Positions 10,535 to 21,700 of a DNA stretch of 64,000 nt are shown here, piece by piece; position 1 is the stretch's first letter, and each line of letters opens with the position of its first letter. Below the pieces are notes generated by a model that saw nothing but the letters and a program-made list of their open reading frames with translations, searched no databases and was not told the origin of the DNA. Where the stretch lies: contig NC_018323.1 in the NCBI RefSeq assembly GCF_000234665.1, forward strand, positions 472,573-536,572, written 5' to 3'. Both the position numbers and the translations under genes were made by a program. Origin of the DNA: Leishmania mexicana MHOM/GT/2001/U1103. Lineage: Eukaryota > Euglenozoa > Kinetoplastea > Trypanosomatida > Trypanosomatidae.

Positions 10535-11644
10535 ATGACCGCCCTCATCACGAAGCAACGGTACAACTGGATGGGGTACGATGGCATCGAGTCGGTGGAA
10601 TGCGATACGGCCCTCCTGCGCTCCGATAACGGACCGGCGAATAACTACAACTACATGCATCGCCAGCAAGTGACTATGGAGCTGAAGGAGCGCCTCTACC
10701 GTGTCAAGCGTGACCTCGGCCTCATCCCCGAGGAGGAGCTGCGCGCTGAGCAGGAGGCCATCGAGCGCCGTCGCATGGAGAAGCAGCGTCGTGAAGAAGA
10801 AGAGCGCATGCGCAAGGAGGCTGAGGAGGTCGCCCTTGCCGAGGAGATGGAGCGCCGGCGTCTGGAGGCGGAAGAGGCGGAAGAAGTCGAGGAGAGGGCC
10901 AGCATCCAGGATGCCGCGGCCCAATCAAATGACGATCGCAAGCGCTATATGGACGACAGCGACGAGGATAGCGACGGGGGGGACGGCACCGATGAACAGA
11001 GTGCCATCCTCGTAGCTATGCTCCGCACGCAGGAGGAAATCAACAGCGCCGTCAGGGGCTTTACCCAGGGTACCCGTATGATGCTCGCCTCCTCTGGCAG
11101 CGGCTACGTCAGCTACCTCGACGGGAGCGTACACTTCACAATCGCCAATGTCGAGATGTACAACGCCGCCAAGCGGGAGAAGGTGATGGAGGCCCTGGCC
11201 GGCACCAACGTTTCCGTGCCTACCGCCGAGGAGTACTCGCTGGGGGAGGTGCGGCAGGCGATCGAGGCCCGCGACATGGCGCGTAAGAAGCTGGACGTCA
11301 TCCGCGCTTTCCAGGACCTCACGTACACGGCGCGCATCCGCACGACCGAGAAGGACGCTTACGACACCCCGTTGCAGCAAGTGACGGAGGAAGACGGTGA
11401 CATGTCTGCCCTGGTCGCCAACTGCGAGGACACGAAGCGGTTTGCTGAGAGTGTGCGCAAGGCGTACAACGCGAAGGCTGCGGCGAGCGGCCATGCCCTC
11501 TCGTGTGCGCTCTGCATGTGCCCCGTCGCTGCCGACCAGGCAAGTACACCCCAGGCCCAGGCCACTGTTGGGGATGAGATGGACAACGCAGAAGACGGGG
11601 TGCCGAAGAACACTGGCAACAAGTCGCCCACGTCGGCGCCGTAG
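10535..11644 (+). CDS. Charged-helix protein, 369 aa, function unknown
   Basis: The family is not recognised. The N-terminus is compact and Tyr/Asn-containing (MTALITKQRYNWMGYDGIES). A very charged single helix or coiled coil spans about residues 65-130 (EEERMRKEAEEVALAEEMER), followed by an acidic Asp/Ser-rich linker. Residues about 165-310 look like a folded domain with further helices. The C-terminus has a short CALCMC cluster and a disordered tail. No signal peptide or membrane segment is visible. The ATG at 10535 was chosen because it follows a pyrimidine tract and AG at 10460. The frame is open further upstream only through C/T repeats. Overall composition suggests a soluble, possibly nuclear or cytoskeletal protein, but nothing proves this. 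Confidence 0.85.
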   Translation: MTALITKQRYNWMGYDGIESVECDTALLRSDNGPANNYNYMHRQQVTMELKERLYRVKRDLGLIPEEELRAEQEAIERRRMEKQRREEEERMRKEAEEVALAEEMERRRLEAEEAEEVEERASIQDAAAQSNDDRKRYMDDSDEDSDGGDGTDEQSAILVAMLRTQEEINSAVRGFTQGTRMMLASSGSGYVSYLDGSVHFTIANVEMYNAAKREKVMEALAGTNVSVPTAEEYSLGEVRQAIEARDMARKKLDVIRAFQDLTYTARIRTTEKDAYDTPLQQVTEEDGDMSALVANCEDTKRFAESVRKAYNAKAAASGHALSCALCMCPVAADQASTPQAQATVGDEMDNAEDGVPKNTGNKSPTSAP

Positions 11645-12903
11645 GGCGCTGATGCTGGTCTCGTCGCTGCCGCACCCAGTGGCGCGGAGCAGGCGTGATA
11701 GGAATAGGAGAAGGGGCCCCAAGAAGGTCACGCACACGGCAACCGATGATGCGCTTCTCGTGTGAGACCGAGGGACGTGGAATGAGCAGCAAGATATACA
11801 TAGTCGTGCACATGTCCACGCCGATAGACGCACCGTGGGACAGCAGGTGGGTCGGAGAGGATGGCCTGAGAGTGTGGTGTGAGGCGTGTATGAAAAGTAG
11901 CTGCAGCATGCACACACGACCACGTACCTCACGCGCGCATACGCGTCTGTGTCGCCTTGTGACCTTTCCCTCCCACAGGAGTTCAGCTCACCACTCCACT
12001 TGCAGGGCGCATGTGCCTTCATGACCGCAGCCCCCTAATGTAAAATGCACTCACCCCACCTCAGCTCTATGCGCGACGGTGGGCAACTGTGCGGAAGTGC
12101 ATGGGTATGCGTGGTGACACGCTCGCTCGCGACTGTCGTGGCGGTCATTGCCCTTGTTATGTGTCGCTGCCGCTGCCGGTCGCATCTCGTGACGGGAGGA
12201 AGCGCATGCATGCGCGAGCGCACACGTTACCCGTGCAACCTGCGCGGTGCCTGCCCTCTTCGTTCTTTTGCCCCCCATCCCCCTTCGCTTGCACCCTTTT
12301 GCTCCCCTTCCATCGTGTGTCATGTGCGCGCGTCTGTGCTGCCTCGCGGCGCTCCAGCAGCAGAGGTGACGGTGCAGCAAAACGCCGCTGCGGCAAGGCA
12401 CAGGCGCGTCGCGATGCACAGAGAGGAGCGGGAGCGACCCAGAGAACGTCCCACCCCGAGACGCGTCCACAACCGTGAGGGAGGGGGGGACGGCACTCCT
12501 TCACCCATGAACGTGGCGGAGGCAGCAGGAAACCGCCCGACAGTGTAACGAGGGCCACAGCGGGAAAACCAACCGCGACAGCACGCAAGCGAGGAACTGG
12601 CAGTGGTGCGGGCACCCCTTGTGTGTGTGTGTGTGTGTCTTACCTTTTTTTACATTTTTATATATCTGTTATCTTCGCCGATTCCAGGAAACCGACAGCG
12701 GAAAGCGGAAGCGAACCATATTCCGAAAATGGGGACCTGTCAACACGCGTGTATCGCTCACAACCACTGCGCGCACACCCACACGCACACACCACACACA
12801 CTTTTCAATTTTATCTTCTCCCCTCTCCCCTCCCCCACCTGTACGTCCTCCTCCCCCCCCCTCGTCATCTTCATGTTTCTTTCCTTCTCTGTACGCTTGT
12901 CTC

Positions 12904-12917
12904 GTGTGTGTGTGTGT

Positions 12918-12950
<33 letters not shown>

Positions 12951-12974
12951 GGTGTGTGTGCGTGTGTGTGTGCG
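12904..12974 (+). repeat. Long TG microsatellite
   Basis: About 70 bases of almost pure TG/CG dinucleotides. A CA-rich tract at 12770-12801 upstream is its approximate reverse complement. Confidence 0.9.
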
Positions 12975-14197
12975 CGGTGGTCTCGGTGATTACGTCCATG
13001 TTTGTTTTTCCGCGACCCCCACAATTCGAAGAGTAGAAGTGGGGAGGGGGGCACAAGTCCTCATCGTGCATGTCTCTGCTCTCGTCTAACGTGATCGAGC
13101 GAGCCTGTGCACGCGCACGTGTGCATCCTCCACTTTTTCTATGTCTTCCGCATCGCTTTATATCGGCTTCTCGTAGGACAGAATGCACTCGAAGGGCCAA
13201 GCAAAATGCAACCAGAGAACGCATGCGGCCATCCCGGTCGCTGGCGCGGCGTGCCGGCTCGCTCTTCTCTGTAGCAAAATCAAGGAGAGGCAGCGACGAT
13301 GGTGTGCGGAGAGACGGACAGGGAAAGAGAGGGTGCTAGAAGACGTGAGAGCGAGAGAAGAGGAGGGGGCGAGCAGGTCGTTGCTCCCCCTCACCCCATC
13401 CCCACCATTGGATGTTGCGCCTCTCTCCACGACTTCTCCTTCCTCATGCATGACGGCCCCCCCTCCCGCGGTGCAAAGTTGATGGCAACGTCACCGCATA
13501 CGGCACACATCCTTTTTCGCTCGCTCTCGCACCCTTGCCTTCACCCTCCTTGCTTCCCCCCTGTCGCTCGCTCGCTCTCTTCGGTGACCCCGTTTGTGCC
13601 CTCCGGTCGACTGTCTCGGACGGCCCTCGCACCACCTCTTCCCCACCCCACCCCATGGCACTCCTGGGGGGTAGGACACATCCGTGCACGCATGCGTGCA
13701 TCCATCGCTCCACCGGGTCATGCGAGGCGGCTCAGACAGCAACACGTCTTATGCAGCTGTGCGCGATAGGGAAGCAAGCGAGGCGTGGGAATTTGAAAGT
13801 GAGGGCACGCCCTTTTTTTGGCAGGTATCTGAGCGCAAGCGTGTCATCGACAGGCGAAAGGCAGCTGATGAGTGAGGAAGGAGTAGGGGGAGGGGAGGCG
13901 TCACGTCGCGACCCTCGCCAGCTCACGCTATATCATTTCCTCTCCTCCTCCACACCTTTTTCTTCTTCCCACCTCACCCCCACCACCACCTCCCTTCCTC
14001 TGCTGCAGTCCTCCTCCCGCTGCACAAACCCGCTGCAGCACGTACACAGCGCATCACGCTGCGTCTCGGGAATAGAATCGGCTCACACTCCACGCACATA
14101 CACACACACATAGATACGGATACACCTCTCTACCATTATATACCCATACACATACATTGAGTCACTGGGGGGCGGGGGACGGGGGCACGTGTCCGTC

Positions 14198-14245
14198 ACC
14201 TTCTCCTCTCAACACCGCCGACTTTCTCCGCTGCTCACTCTCCAG
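14198..14245 (+). promoter_or_regulatory. Candidate trans-splice acceptor for the 998-aa gene
   Basis: A pyrimidine-rich stretch ends in CTCTCCAG, with AG at 14244-14245, 140 nt before the ATG at 14385. An alternative AG lies at 14007-14008 after another C/T block. Confidence 0.45.
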
Positions 14246-14384
14246 GTATCCCGACGAAGGCCGACGAACGCCCAAAAAAAAGAAAAGACGGAGTGGAAGG
14301 GCGAGAAACAGGGCCCGGCGCCGTGCACAGCCCTCTGCCCGTGTGCGGCCAAGCGACCTCACCTCACCATCGCCAGCAGCACCC

Positions 14385-17381
14385 ATGAGCTACACCACCT
14401 CACACCCCTTTAACTTTCCTTCGTCGTCGTCTTGCACACTCCCTCTTGCACGCCTCTCTGCTGGTACATCTGGGAACCCCATGACATCTACAGCCCCGCT
14501 GACATCCTCTCCGATGCAGCCGTGCTCTCCCCAGGCTGGGCCCTCTCTGGGCCCCCAACAGCTCGCGGATCGACGTCAGATCGTGCCTCTCCTAAGCAGC
14601 AGTGCCGGTGGCAGCGATGCTGTCGTGCCGCAGGTGTCTGCAGGCACGCTGGGGACGGCGCCGCGGAAAGCCTCCTATATCGCTAACCTTGAGGCGCAGG
14701 TGCGCGTCCTGGAGCAGGAGGTACGCCTCCTGCGCACTGGCGTGGAGCAGAACGCGAAACTGCGTTACGCCTCCGCAACTGCTTCGCCGCTGACGCAACG
14801 CTCGTCATCGTCAAAGCGGGTCCATTTCGGTCCGTCATCGGTCGTCGTGCTGTCCCAGCCACCACAGTCGACGAGCGCATCCTCCACTGTGGCCACGGAA
14901 GTAGACGGTCGTCCTCGCCTTGCGTTTGGGCAACGTGTGAGCGCGACGCACTCACGGACCTCGGCACACGGCCCTCCTCATGCGGACCCTGTGCGATCAC
15001 GTCGCATGGCAAGCCTCGGCAAGCCCACTCGGACGAGCGCGCGGTCTGGATCAGTGCCCTCGTCCTCTCCTGCACCAGCTACCGCCACCACCTCAGTGAA
15101 CCTCTCGCCGGCCCCCGCCTCCCTGCGCGGAGGCAACACCAACGGCATCCCTCTGCAAGGTGCCGCCACTGGTGGTACACTCGTCACCCCCGTCGCCGCG
15201 GACACGCAGCCCCCCACCTCCTCGCTCCCCCACCCCTCCTCTACGTCTCCAGCGGCGGCGACAGTGTGGGCGTCGACTGACCCGAACCTGCTCTGGCCAC
15301 GCGCAGCAGCGGCCGCGACTGGCACTCTTGCGAGCGCGTCCGATCTTTCCCGCTACCCATTCCGGACCATGACCACCTCCTCGGCGGTGGCCGCACCCAC
15401 GCCAGTGATTCCAGAACTACCTGTCACGACTAGTACGCAGGTCGTCAGCGCTCCTGCAGGGACAGCCAGCACCGCTGCATCACCCATTGTAGTAGCGATG
15501 AGCAGCGATGGGCACCCCGTGACATCCTTGACGCAGCCGGCAATGCCCGCTTCAGGTCCGGCAACGGAAACGACGCCCTCCCCCGCTGCAGTGCCGGTCG
15601 CTCCGTCAGCGACCCCGCCACCTGCTTCACACAGCGCACTCGCCGTTGCCAACCCACTTGCCTGTGTTACGGCTCTGCCTCCCTCCGTGAGTGCCACCGC
15701 TACACCCACGGGGACCTCAGCACCCCCAGCAGCGAGCTCCTCAGCTGCAGGGTCAGCCACAGTCGCGCAACTAGAAACGGAAGTGTTGTCCCTGCGGGAC
15801 GCCCTTGCGCAGCGAGAAGCCCTCTTACACCGCGTGTTGCTCGAACTCCACGACCGAAACGGCAGCGGCGGCGCTCGCCGTCAGAGTTCCCCGGTGAGGG
15901 GAGAGACGCCACCGCGTCACCGTGAAAGCATTGGTGCAGCGGTGGCGGCGCCGGCGGAGAGGAGGGAGTGTCAGCAGAGCCGGCAGGCCATGCGACTTTT
16001 GACTGAAGAGCTGTTTGCCGTGCAGACACAGCTCAGCCACGCTCGAACCTCGCATCAGCTGGTCGTCGCTGAGCTTTCTACGTGTCGTCAACAGGCTCAT
16101 CAAGCGCCACCACCGCAGCAGCAACAGCGAGCAGCAGCACCAGCATCAGAGAAGACTTCTCCTGCTCGACCGTCGCAGCCGTCGTCAGGCCCTCTCCAAG
16201 AGCAACTCGGCATCGCTCTCAAGAAGCTGAAAGCGTGGGAGGACTGGTACGCGACAAGCGTCACTGCAGCGGGGGACAATGCTGCGGGTGTAACCGCAGG
16301 CAACAGCAACGCTGTCCCCAGCGCGAAGGATGCGCCCTCTTCGTCGCAGCAGCCGTCACCGTCGAAGGCGAACAATGCAGAGCAGCCGGCCGGGGCAGCA
16401 GTGGCAACCAAGCGTCCTCACAAGAGGAAAGGCAGCCCCGAAAAAGAGAAGCGCGCGCACAAGACAACAGCACCGGGCTGGTGTCCACACTGCGGCTTCG
16501 CCCTGCCAGCAGCGCCATCAGTGGTGGACAAGAGTGGCAGGGTCGGCAGTGGGGTTGTGCCGCGCGCCTTCGCCCTGCCTGGACTCGCACCGGCATCCGG
16601 TACATCCGACCCTCCAGCCTACTACGCATCTCTGTCCTCCCCCTCCGCACTCCTACCGCAGCAGCCGCCTGCTGCGGCACCATCAGCGCCGTACGTGTCG
16701 GCATACGCACTAGACTCAGTCATGTTCCACCACCTGACGAGCCAGCGCGGTGGCAATGGCGTCGGGGCTAGCGCCAGCGCAGTTGCGGCGCCGGAGGCGG
16801 CAAACAGGATGCCCGGTGGGGCGGCAACCCCACCGCCACCGCCACCGGAGACAGCGTCGCCGCCGCCCTCTCCCATGCAGGCGAATGAAACCCAAGGCAA
16901 GCCGAGAAGTGTGCATGTATCGGAAAAGGCGCACACAGCCGCGGCGCATCAAAACAGTCGCACCGGTGCCTGCGGCGCGTCTCCGATGTGGGCAGTGCCG
17001 GTGAGCGGGACCAGCATCGCCGGCGCGGGTGGTGTCAACGGAGGTGCCCGTGAGAGAATCATGAAAACTGCCTTCATGGGCGGCAGAGCGGCGAGCGACC
17101 TCTATGTCTCTCCGTACTGCGACCGCCTCGACCACGCGCAGCCGCAGGCCTACCGCGCTCAGCAGTATGTCACGCAGCTCGCACGCGAGGCGGCGGTGCG
17201 GGAACTCGCGGAGGCAGAGCGGCAGGTGGCAGAGCAGCGCCTCTCCTTCTGGAAGCATCATCATCCAAGCTCACACGACCTGTCCGCCGCGTCACCAACA
17301 CCGCCTCCCCTCGCGCCGTGCTCCTCCACGCCAGACGGGTCGCACAGTGCAGCAGCGGGCAAGCAAGAGGTTGTTGAGTAA
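14385..17381 (+). CDS. Low-complexity coiled-coil protein, 998 aa, function unknown
   Basis: The protein is not recognised. Three short predicted coiled coils sit in a Ser/Thr/Pro/Ala-rich background. The first is at residues about 95-128 (YIANLEAQVRVLEQEVRLL), the second near 460-495 and the third near 532-570. A single CxxC (WCPHC) is near residue 700; with no partner pair nearby, zinc binding is doubtful. The C-terminal part (about 890-955) looks more ordered and ends in an Ala/Glu-rich helix (AREAAVRELAEAERQVAEQR). The frame is open upstream to 14157, but only a TTG is available there, so the ATG at 14385, after the acceptor at 14244, was taken. The combination of scattered coils in disordered sequence is common in trypanosomatid cytoskeletal proteins, which is only a hint here. 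Confidence 0.85.
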   Translation: MSYTTSHPFNFPSSSSCTLPLARLSAGTSGNPMTSTAPLTSSPMQPCSPQAGPSLGPQQLADRRQIVPLLSSSAGGSDAVVPQVSAGTLGTAPRKASYIANLEAQVRVLEQEVRLLRTGVEQNAKLRYASATASPLTQRSSSSKRVHFGPSSVVVLSQPPQSTSASSTVATEVDGRPRLAFGQRVSATHSRTSAHGPPHADPVRSRRMASLGKPTRTSARSGSVPSSSPAPATATTSVNLSPAPASLRGGNTNGIPLQGAATGGTLVTPVAADTQPPTSSLPHPSSTSPAAATVWASTDPNLLWPRAAAAATGTLASASDLSRYPFRTMTTSSAVAAPTPVIPELPVTTSTQVVSAPAGTASTAASPIVVAMSSDGHPVTSLTQPAMPASGPATETTPSPAAVPVAPSATPPPASHSALAVANPLACVTALPPSVSATATPTGTSAPPAASSSAAGSATVAQLETEVLSLRDALAQREALLHRVLLELHDRNGSGGARRQSSPVRGETPPRHRESIGAAVAAPAERRECQQSRQAMRLLTEELFAVQTQLSHARTSHQLVVAELSTCRQQAHQAPPPQQQQRAAAPASEKTSPARPSQPSSGPLQEQLGIALKKLKAWEDWYATSVTAAGDNAAGVTAGNSNAVPSAKDAPSSSQQPSPSKANNAEQPAGAAVATKRPHKRKGSPEKEKRAHKTTAPGWCPHCGFALPAAPSVVDKSGRVGSGVVPRAFALPGLAPASGTSDPPAYYASLSSPSALLPQQPPAAAPSAPYVSAYALDSVMFHHLTSQRGGNGVGASASAVAAPEAANRMPGGAATPPPPPPETASPPPSPMQANETQGKPRSVHVSEKAHTAAAHQNSRTGACGASPMWAVPVSGTSIAGAGGVNGGARERIMKTAFMGGRAASDLYVSPYCDRLDHAQPQAYRAQQYVTQLAREAAVRELAEAERQVAEQRLSFWKHHHPSSHDLSAASPTPPPLAPCSSTPDGSHSAAAGKQEVVE

Positions 17382-18701
17382 GCATATCCCTGGATGGAGT
17401 TTGCATGGTGGGTGCCACACGTGTGGCCATACTTTTTTTTTTTCAAGAAACGCTCAGCTGAAGGGGGCAGTGATGACGTGAGGGACGACCAGCAGAGGGC
17501 TTGCGCGTACATGGGCACGTCAGGGTCGGTCTGGGGTGCGCAGGGACTGCTCTCCCCTCCTCCCTCCCGCCATTGCTACCCTTGATGCTTGTTGGAAAGG
17601 GGGGGAGCTCCGTTTTTTTGTTTTTTTATAGAGAGACGTCTGCCTGATGGTGTCTGCGTGTGGGTGGGAGCGTCGGAGGTGGAGCAGAGAAGTGACGTGG
17701 ATGGAGCAGCCACTCATGTGTGCGCCGGGGCGGGGCGTGTAGGGCGGGGCACGTGCTGCGCTCACGAACGGCGCGGGCAGTGGTGATTTTAATCTCTGTC
17801 CCCGAAGCTCCCCGCGGTGTTCTCCCGGCTTTACTCGCGTGGTGCATCTGGTCGCGTGCTCCTTCTCCTAGGCGCTGTCGGCACGCAGCCCCCCCCCCCT
17901 TCTGTGACACAAGATGCTACTGTGCGCACAGGACACATGTTCACCTGCACGTGCGCGCACACACGCGAAAACGGAGACGCATAAACCTGCTGTGCGCTTC
18001 CCGGTGCGCGCAAGTCGAAGGCTCGACCAGAGTGGACATGAGTGGCCCCTCCCCCCCCCCCCGCCCGCCCAGGTGTGCTCCATCATCGTTGGCGGGGGTA
18101 TAGAGCGAAGCTCTGACCTCCTTTTCTCAGCCACACCACCACCCCTTACGGAAGCCGAGACATGTCCGACATCGTATAAAAGGCAGCGAGGGTGCAGAGG
18201 CATCTGCGCAAACGCTCGCACGTCAGTATCATCCACTCGACCCACTTGCGCCTGTGCACGGGTTAGACGGTGTGTATGTGGGTGGGTGAGTGGGTGAGGG
18301 TGTCTGTTTCTCTGAAGGCGATGGGCACACCTGGGGACATGGATTCCTGACAGCAAACCCTTCGCCTGCGCATCACTCCCTTCGGGTCCTCTTCCTCCTC
18401 CACGACCATCACACCCCTTCTGCGTCTGCTTTTTCGCTTCACCCTTCGTGTACGTGCACCCGTGCGCGCCTTCTGCTACGTTGCCTGTGTTGGTGACGCG
18501 CTGCCGTGCTGCGGCTTCGACTCGTACACCTGCATGAGCGCGCATCTGCAGCTCAGAAACTGAGAGCCAAGCAGACCTACACACACAGAAAGAGAGAAAC
18601 GCGAGTGGGCGCCTGCAGCGACCCCCGTCACGAACGGTTATCTTTGTAGCTCCACCACTCTTCCCCAAGCACACGCACACACACACACGCCCGACTTTCA
18701 T
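17382..18701. other. Intergenic spacer, 1.3 kb, no gene seen
   Basis: Contains T-runs near 17431 and 17615, C-runs near 17890 and 18050, and a pyrimidine-rich block at about 18380-18442. Possible splice AGs before the next gene are at 18550-18551 and 18648-18649. The long open frame on the reverse strand is made of low-complexity residues and overlaps the next gene, so it is not believed. Confidence 0.55.
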
Positions 18702-21700
18702 ATGAACGATGGGCGGTCCTTCTGGTTCTCTGACCACCTGCGCGGTGTAAACCTTCCGAGGAGTGAGTTGAGAGGTGGTGGCCACTCCGACAGCAGCGAC
18801 AGCAGTGACCGAGCGGCGGAAGTCTTTTACGACCATCGATCCGGTCTGCCACAGCATGAGCCAACAGACACCCCCACCGCTCGAAGCGGCGACGGTCTTG
18901 CCCACCAGTCTCTCCGGTTCATCTCGGGGAACCAGCAGCAGCAGCAGCCACCAACCAAGCAAGTGTCCTCTGCGTCTCTGACGTCCTCCCTAGATGTCGC
19001 GCGCAAAGGCGGCGTTGACAGCTTCCCTGCCAGCACCTTCGCCTCCACGACACCGGGTGCAACGTTGTCCGCGTTGGTTGGCACGGTGAATGAGGCGGTG
19101 GTCACGATGAACCACGCCGTCCGTGTCCCGTCTGCCCTGCGTGGTGCTGGTCGCCGAACCATGTTCGACGTTCTCGTCGACGTTGCAGCACGGCAGCGAA
19201 GACAGGAGCAGCGGCGGGCGAAACCGCAGGAGTCGGCAGAGGGAACGAACTTCGCCAGCAAACCTAGCCCCACTACCAGAGACGCGCAGGTGCTGGATGT
19301 CGCCTCCTCTGCGCGGGAGGTGACGTATCAGATGCTCTTTCCTCGAACCGTGGTTGCTGCAGCTGCAGCGCGCATGTCTTCATCGTGCCCGACTACTTCT
19401 CCCCCCGCGGTCGGCTCGGCGCGAGAGCCTGGCAAAGCACACACTGTTGCGGCAGCTCCTCCACCTCCTGCAGCTGCGGTGGTGCCACCTTCGCCGAGCG
19501 GAAGCGAGCGCATACACACGCACACCTCGCCAGTCTCTCACCTTTCGCCTCCACCGTCCTCTCCGCCACCGCCTGAGCGGGCGAAGCCGGACCGCCGCCT
19601 GCGCCATCTTCTGCCAGCGCACTTGCGCGGCTGCCCAGCTGCGTCGCAGAGCGCCGATGACAGCTCACAGAGGCAGCAGCTGCAGGCAGCGCGGAACCAC
19701 GAGGCCAAATGCCCGCAGACTCGGCATGCAGACTATCGCACCGGTGCTTCGGCTCTGGATGCGTCAGATATCTCCAGCATTAGCAGCTGCAGCGACGGCG
19801 ATACCACGAAGCCTAACACGCGACACCCGCTGGCGCCACCAGCGGTCGCACGGCCGACAGTGCTTTCCAGGCTCATCGACGGTGACGCCGAGGAACTCGT
19901 GCGCCTCAGCCACCACCGTGGGGGACGCGACCGCGGCGAACCAGAGCGACCGCAAGCGGTGGCCGTAGAGCCAAAAACGAACTGGGCGCTGCTGGAGCGG
20001 GTGCTCATGGGAACGGCCGGGGCGGTGGCGTCAACATCGCACGCAGGCGGGCCAAAACGCTCCGGTGACCGCCACCGCCGCAGGCGCCGCCGACACCATC
20101 GTGTAGGTCGTACCACTACTAGTGGCAGCTCAGAGAGGGGCACAACGCACAGCAGGGCCACCGACGCCTCCACATCAGACCGGGACGACACGAGCAGCGG
20201 CGTGGAAGACTCGGGGCACAACAGTGGCGGTGTTGTCGACCTCCGCAGGGACCTCAACGACGAAGTGCCGCAGTGGGTGAGGCAGCACGAAGCCGCCCGC
20301 GAACGCCTTGCCCAGTTGCAGCAGCAGCAGCGGCAGCAGTTCTCCTGGGCGTCACCGACATTCAGCAATGCACACATGTTCGTCACCGCGCGAGGGGCGG
20401 CAGCGGACAAGGCCCAGGCGCAGGTGGCGGCGACTGCGGCAGCATCGCAGGCGTTCTTCGGAAAGCCGCGCAGTTTCTGCCCTTCATCGATGGCGCCGCG
20501 CACGCCGAGCGCGGCATCATACGCGGCCAGCGGACTTGTGGGTGGTGGGGCTCCTTGGTCGGCTGTGAGTGGCGTGGGCCAAGGCCGGCACGACACCTGG
20601 AGCCCACTCACTGCAGCAGCGACTGCCGCCGGTGTGCCGCCATCCCTGCTCGCGTTTGGGAAGGAAGGGAAGCGCGTGCTGAGGCAGCGCTCCTCCAACG
20701 CGACAGCGGTGGCCGTGGTCGAGTACTTGTGGCAACGCTTTCAGGCGTGGAAGCCGTGTGGGTTGCGGCTGCTGCATCAGCTGCGCAGCGGCTTCTGCTT
20801 CTGTGAAGCTGCAGCACCGCCAGCGGGGTCGTCCCTGTCGCGCGCCGAGCACGGGAGTGGTCCCGACCGCCTCCTGGTGAACCCGGCGTGCAATGATGCT
20901 GCGGGAGATGCCGACGGGCCCATCGAAGACATATCGGGCACCAGCAGCGATGAAGGAACCCACGCATCTGCCGTGCAGAGCAAAGCGGCACGGAAACCAC
21001 GTAGAGTCAGCAACCAGGCACTGCCACAGAGGCGTCCACGCGGCACCGCCGGTGGAGGTGCCGACGCGACGCACAGGGAAAGCGCACAAAACAAAGACCA
21101 GGGGAAGGCAGGCGATGCTGCCGCCGCCGTCGCCGAGGCGGACGGCAGCAGTGACGAGGGTATCGAGCTGCAGATGAAGGTGCACTACATGGAGTCCGCC
21201 TTCAACGTCGTCGCCGTGCATGGTGAGCTTACGTATGCGAGCGAAGGCGCCTGTGCGCGTCTGGGGCTTGCGTACCCTCTGTCTCCCTTCTCTCCCTGCT
21301 TGTCACCACGCGTCAGCGGCCGAGCGGACGACGCTGAGACGACACCAGCAGCAGCGGCGCAACAACGACGGTGGACGTTCCTCGTTCCCGAGCCGGCGCT
21401 CACGCAGGTACCGGTGCGGCTGCAGGAGCACCTCTACCTCGCCCAGCCCTACACCGTCCTTCACGAGATGCAGACTGTTCTCTCGAGCTATAACTTCACA
21501 ACAGACGCGCTGCTTCGGCAACACGCGGAGGAGGAAGCAGCTGCTCAAGAAGAGCGGCAGCGATGGCGCGCGCTCGACGCGTCCAACGTAGCCGGTGTGG
21601 CGACGCAGAAGACGAACGCATCGTCGACGACGGCTGCAGTAGCGGGTCGCGCAGCGGCCAATGACGTTTTGGAGGGGCACATGCTAGACCGTGGCGACGG

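Larger units (their letters stand above)
11645..14384. other. Intergenic spacer, 2.7 kb
   Basis: No firm gene is seen in this large spacer. It carries CA-rich and TG-rich microsatellites at 12770-12801 and 12904-12974, several pyrimidine tracts (13936-13976 and 14198-14242) and scattered short open frames. The only frame with protein-like composition is a 51-codon one at 13720-13875, discussed as a finding and not called as a gene. Confidence 0.55.

Noticed and set aside
17868..18962. Reverse-strand frame of 364 codons between two + strand genes
   Set aside because: It overlaps the start of the 1734-aa gene, has spacer-like composition, and would be the only reverse gene in the window. No splice signal precedes it.
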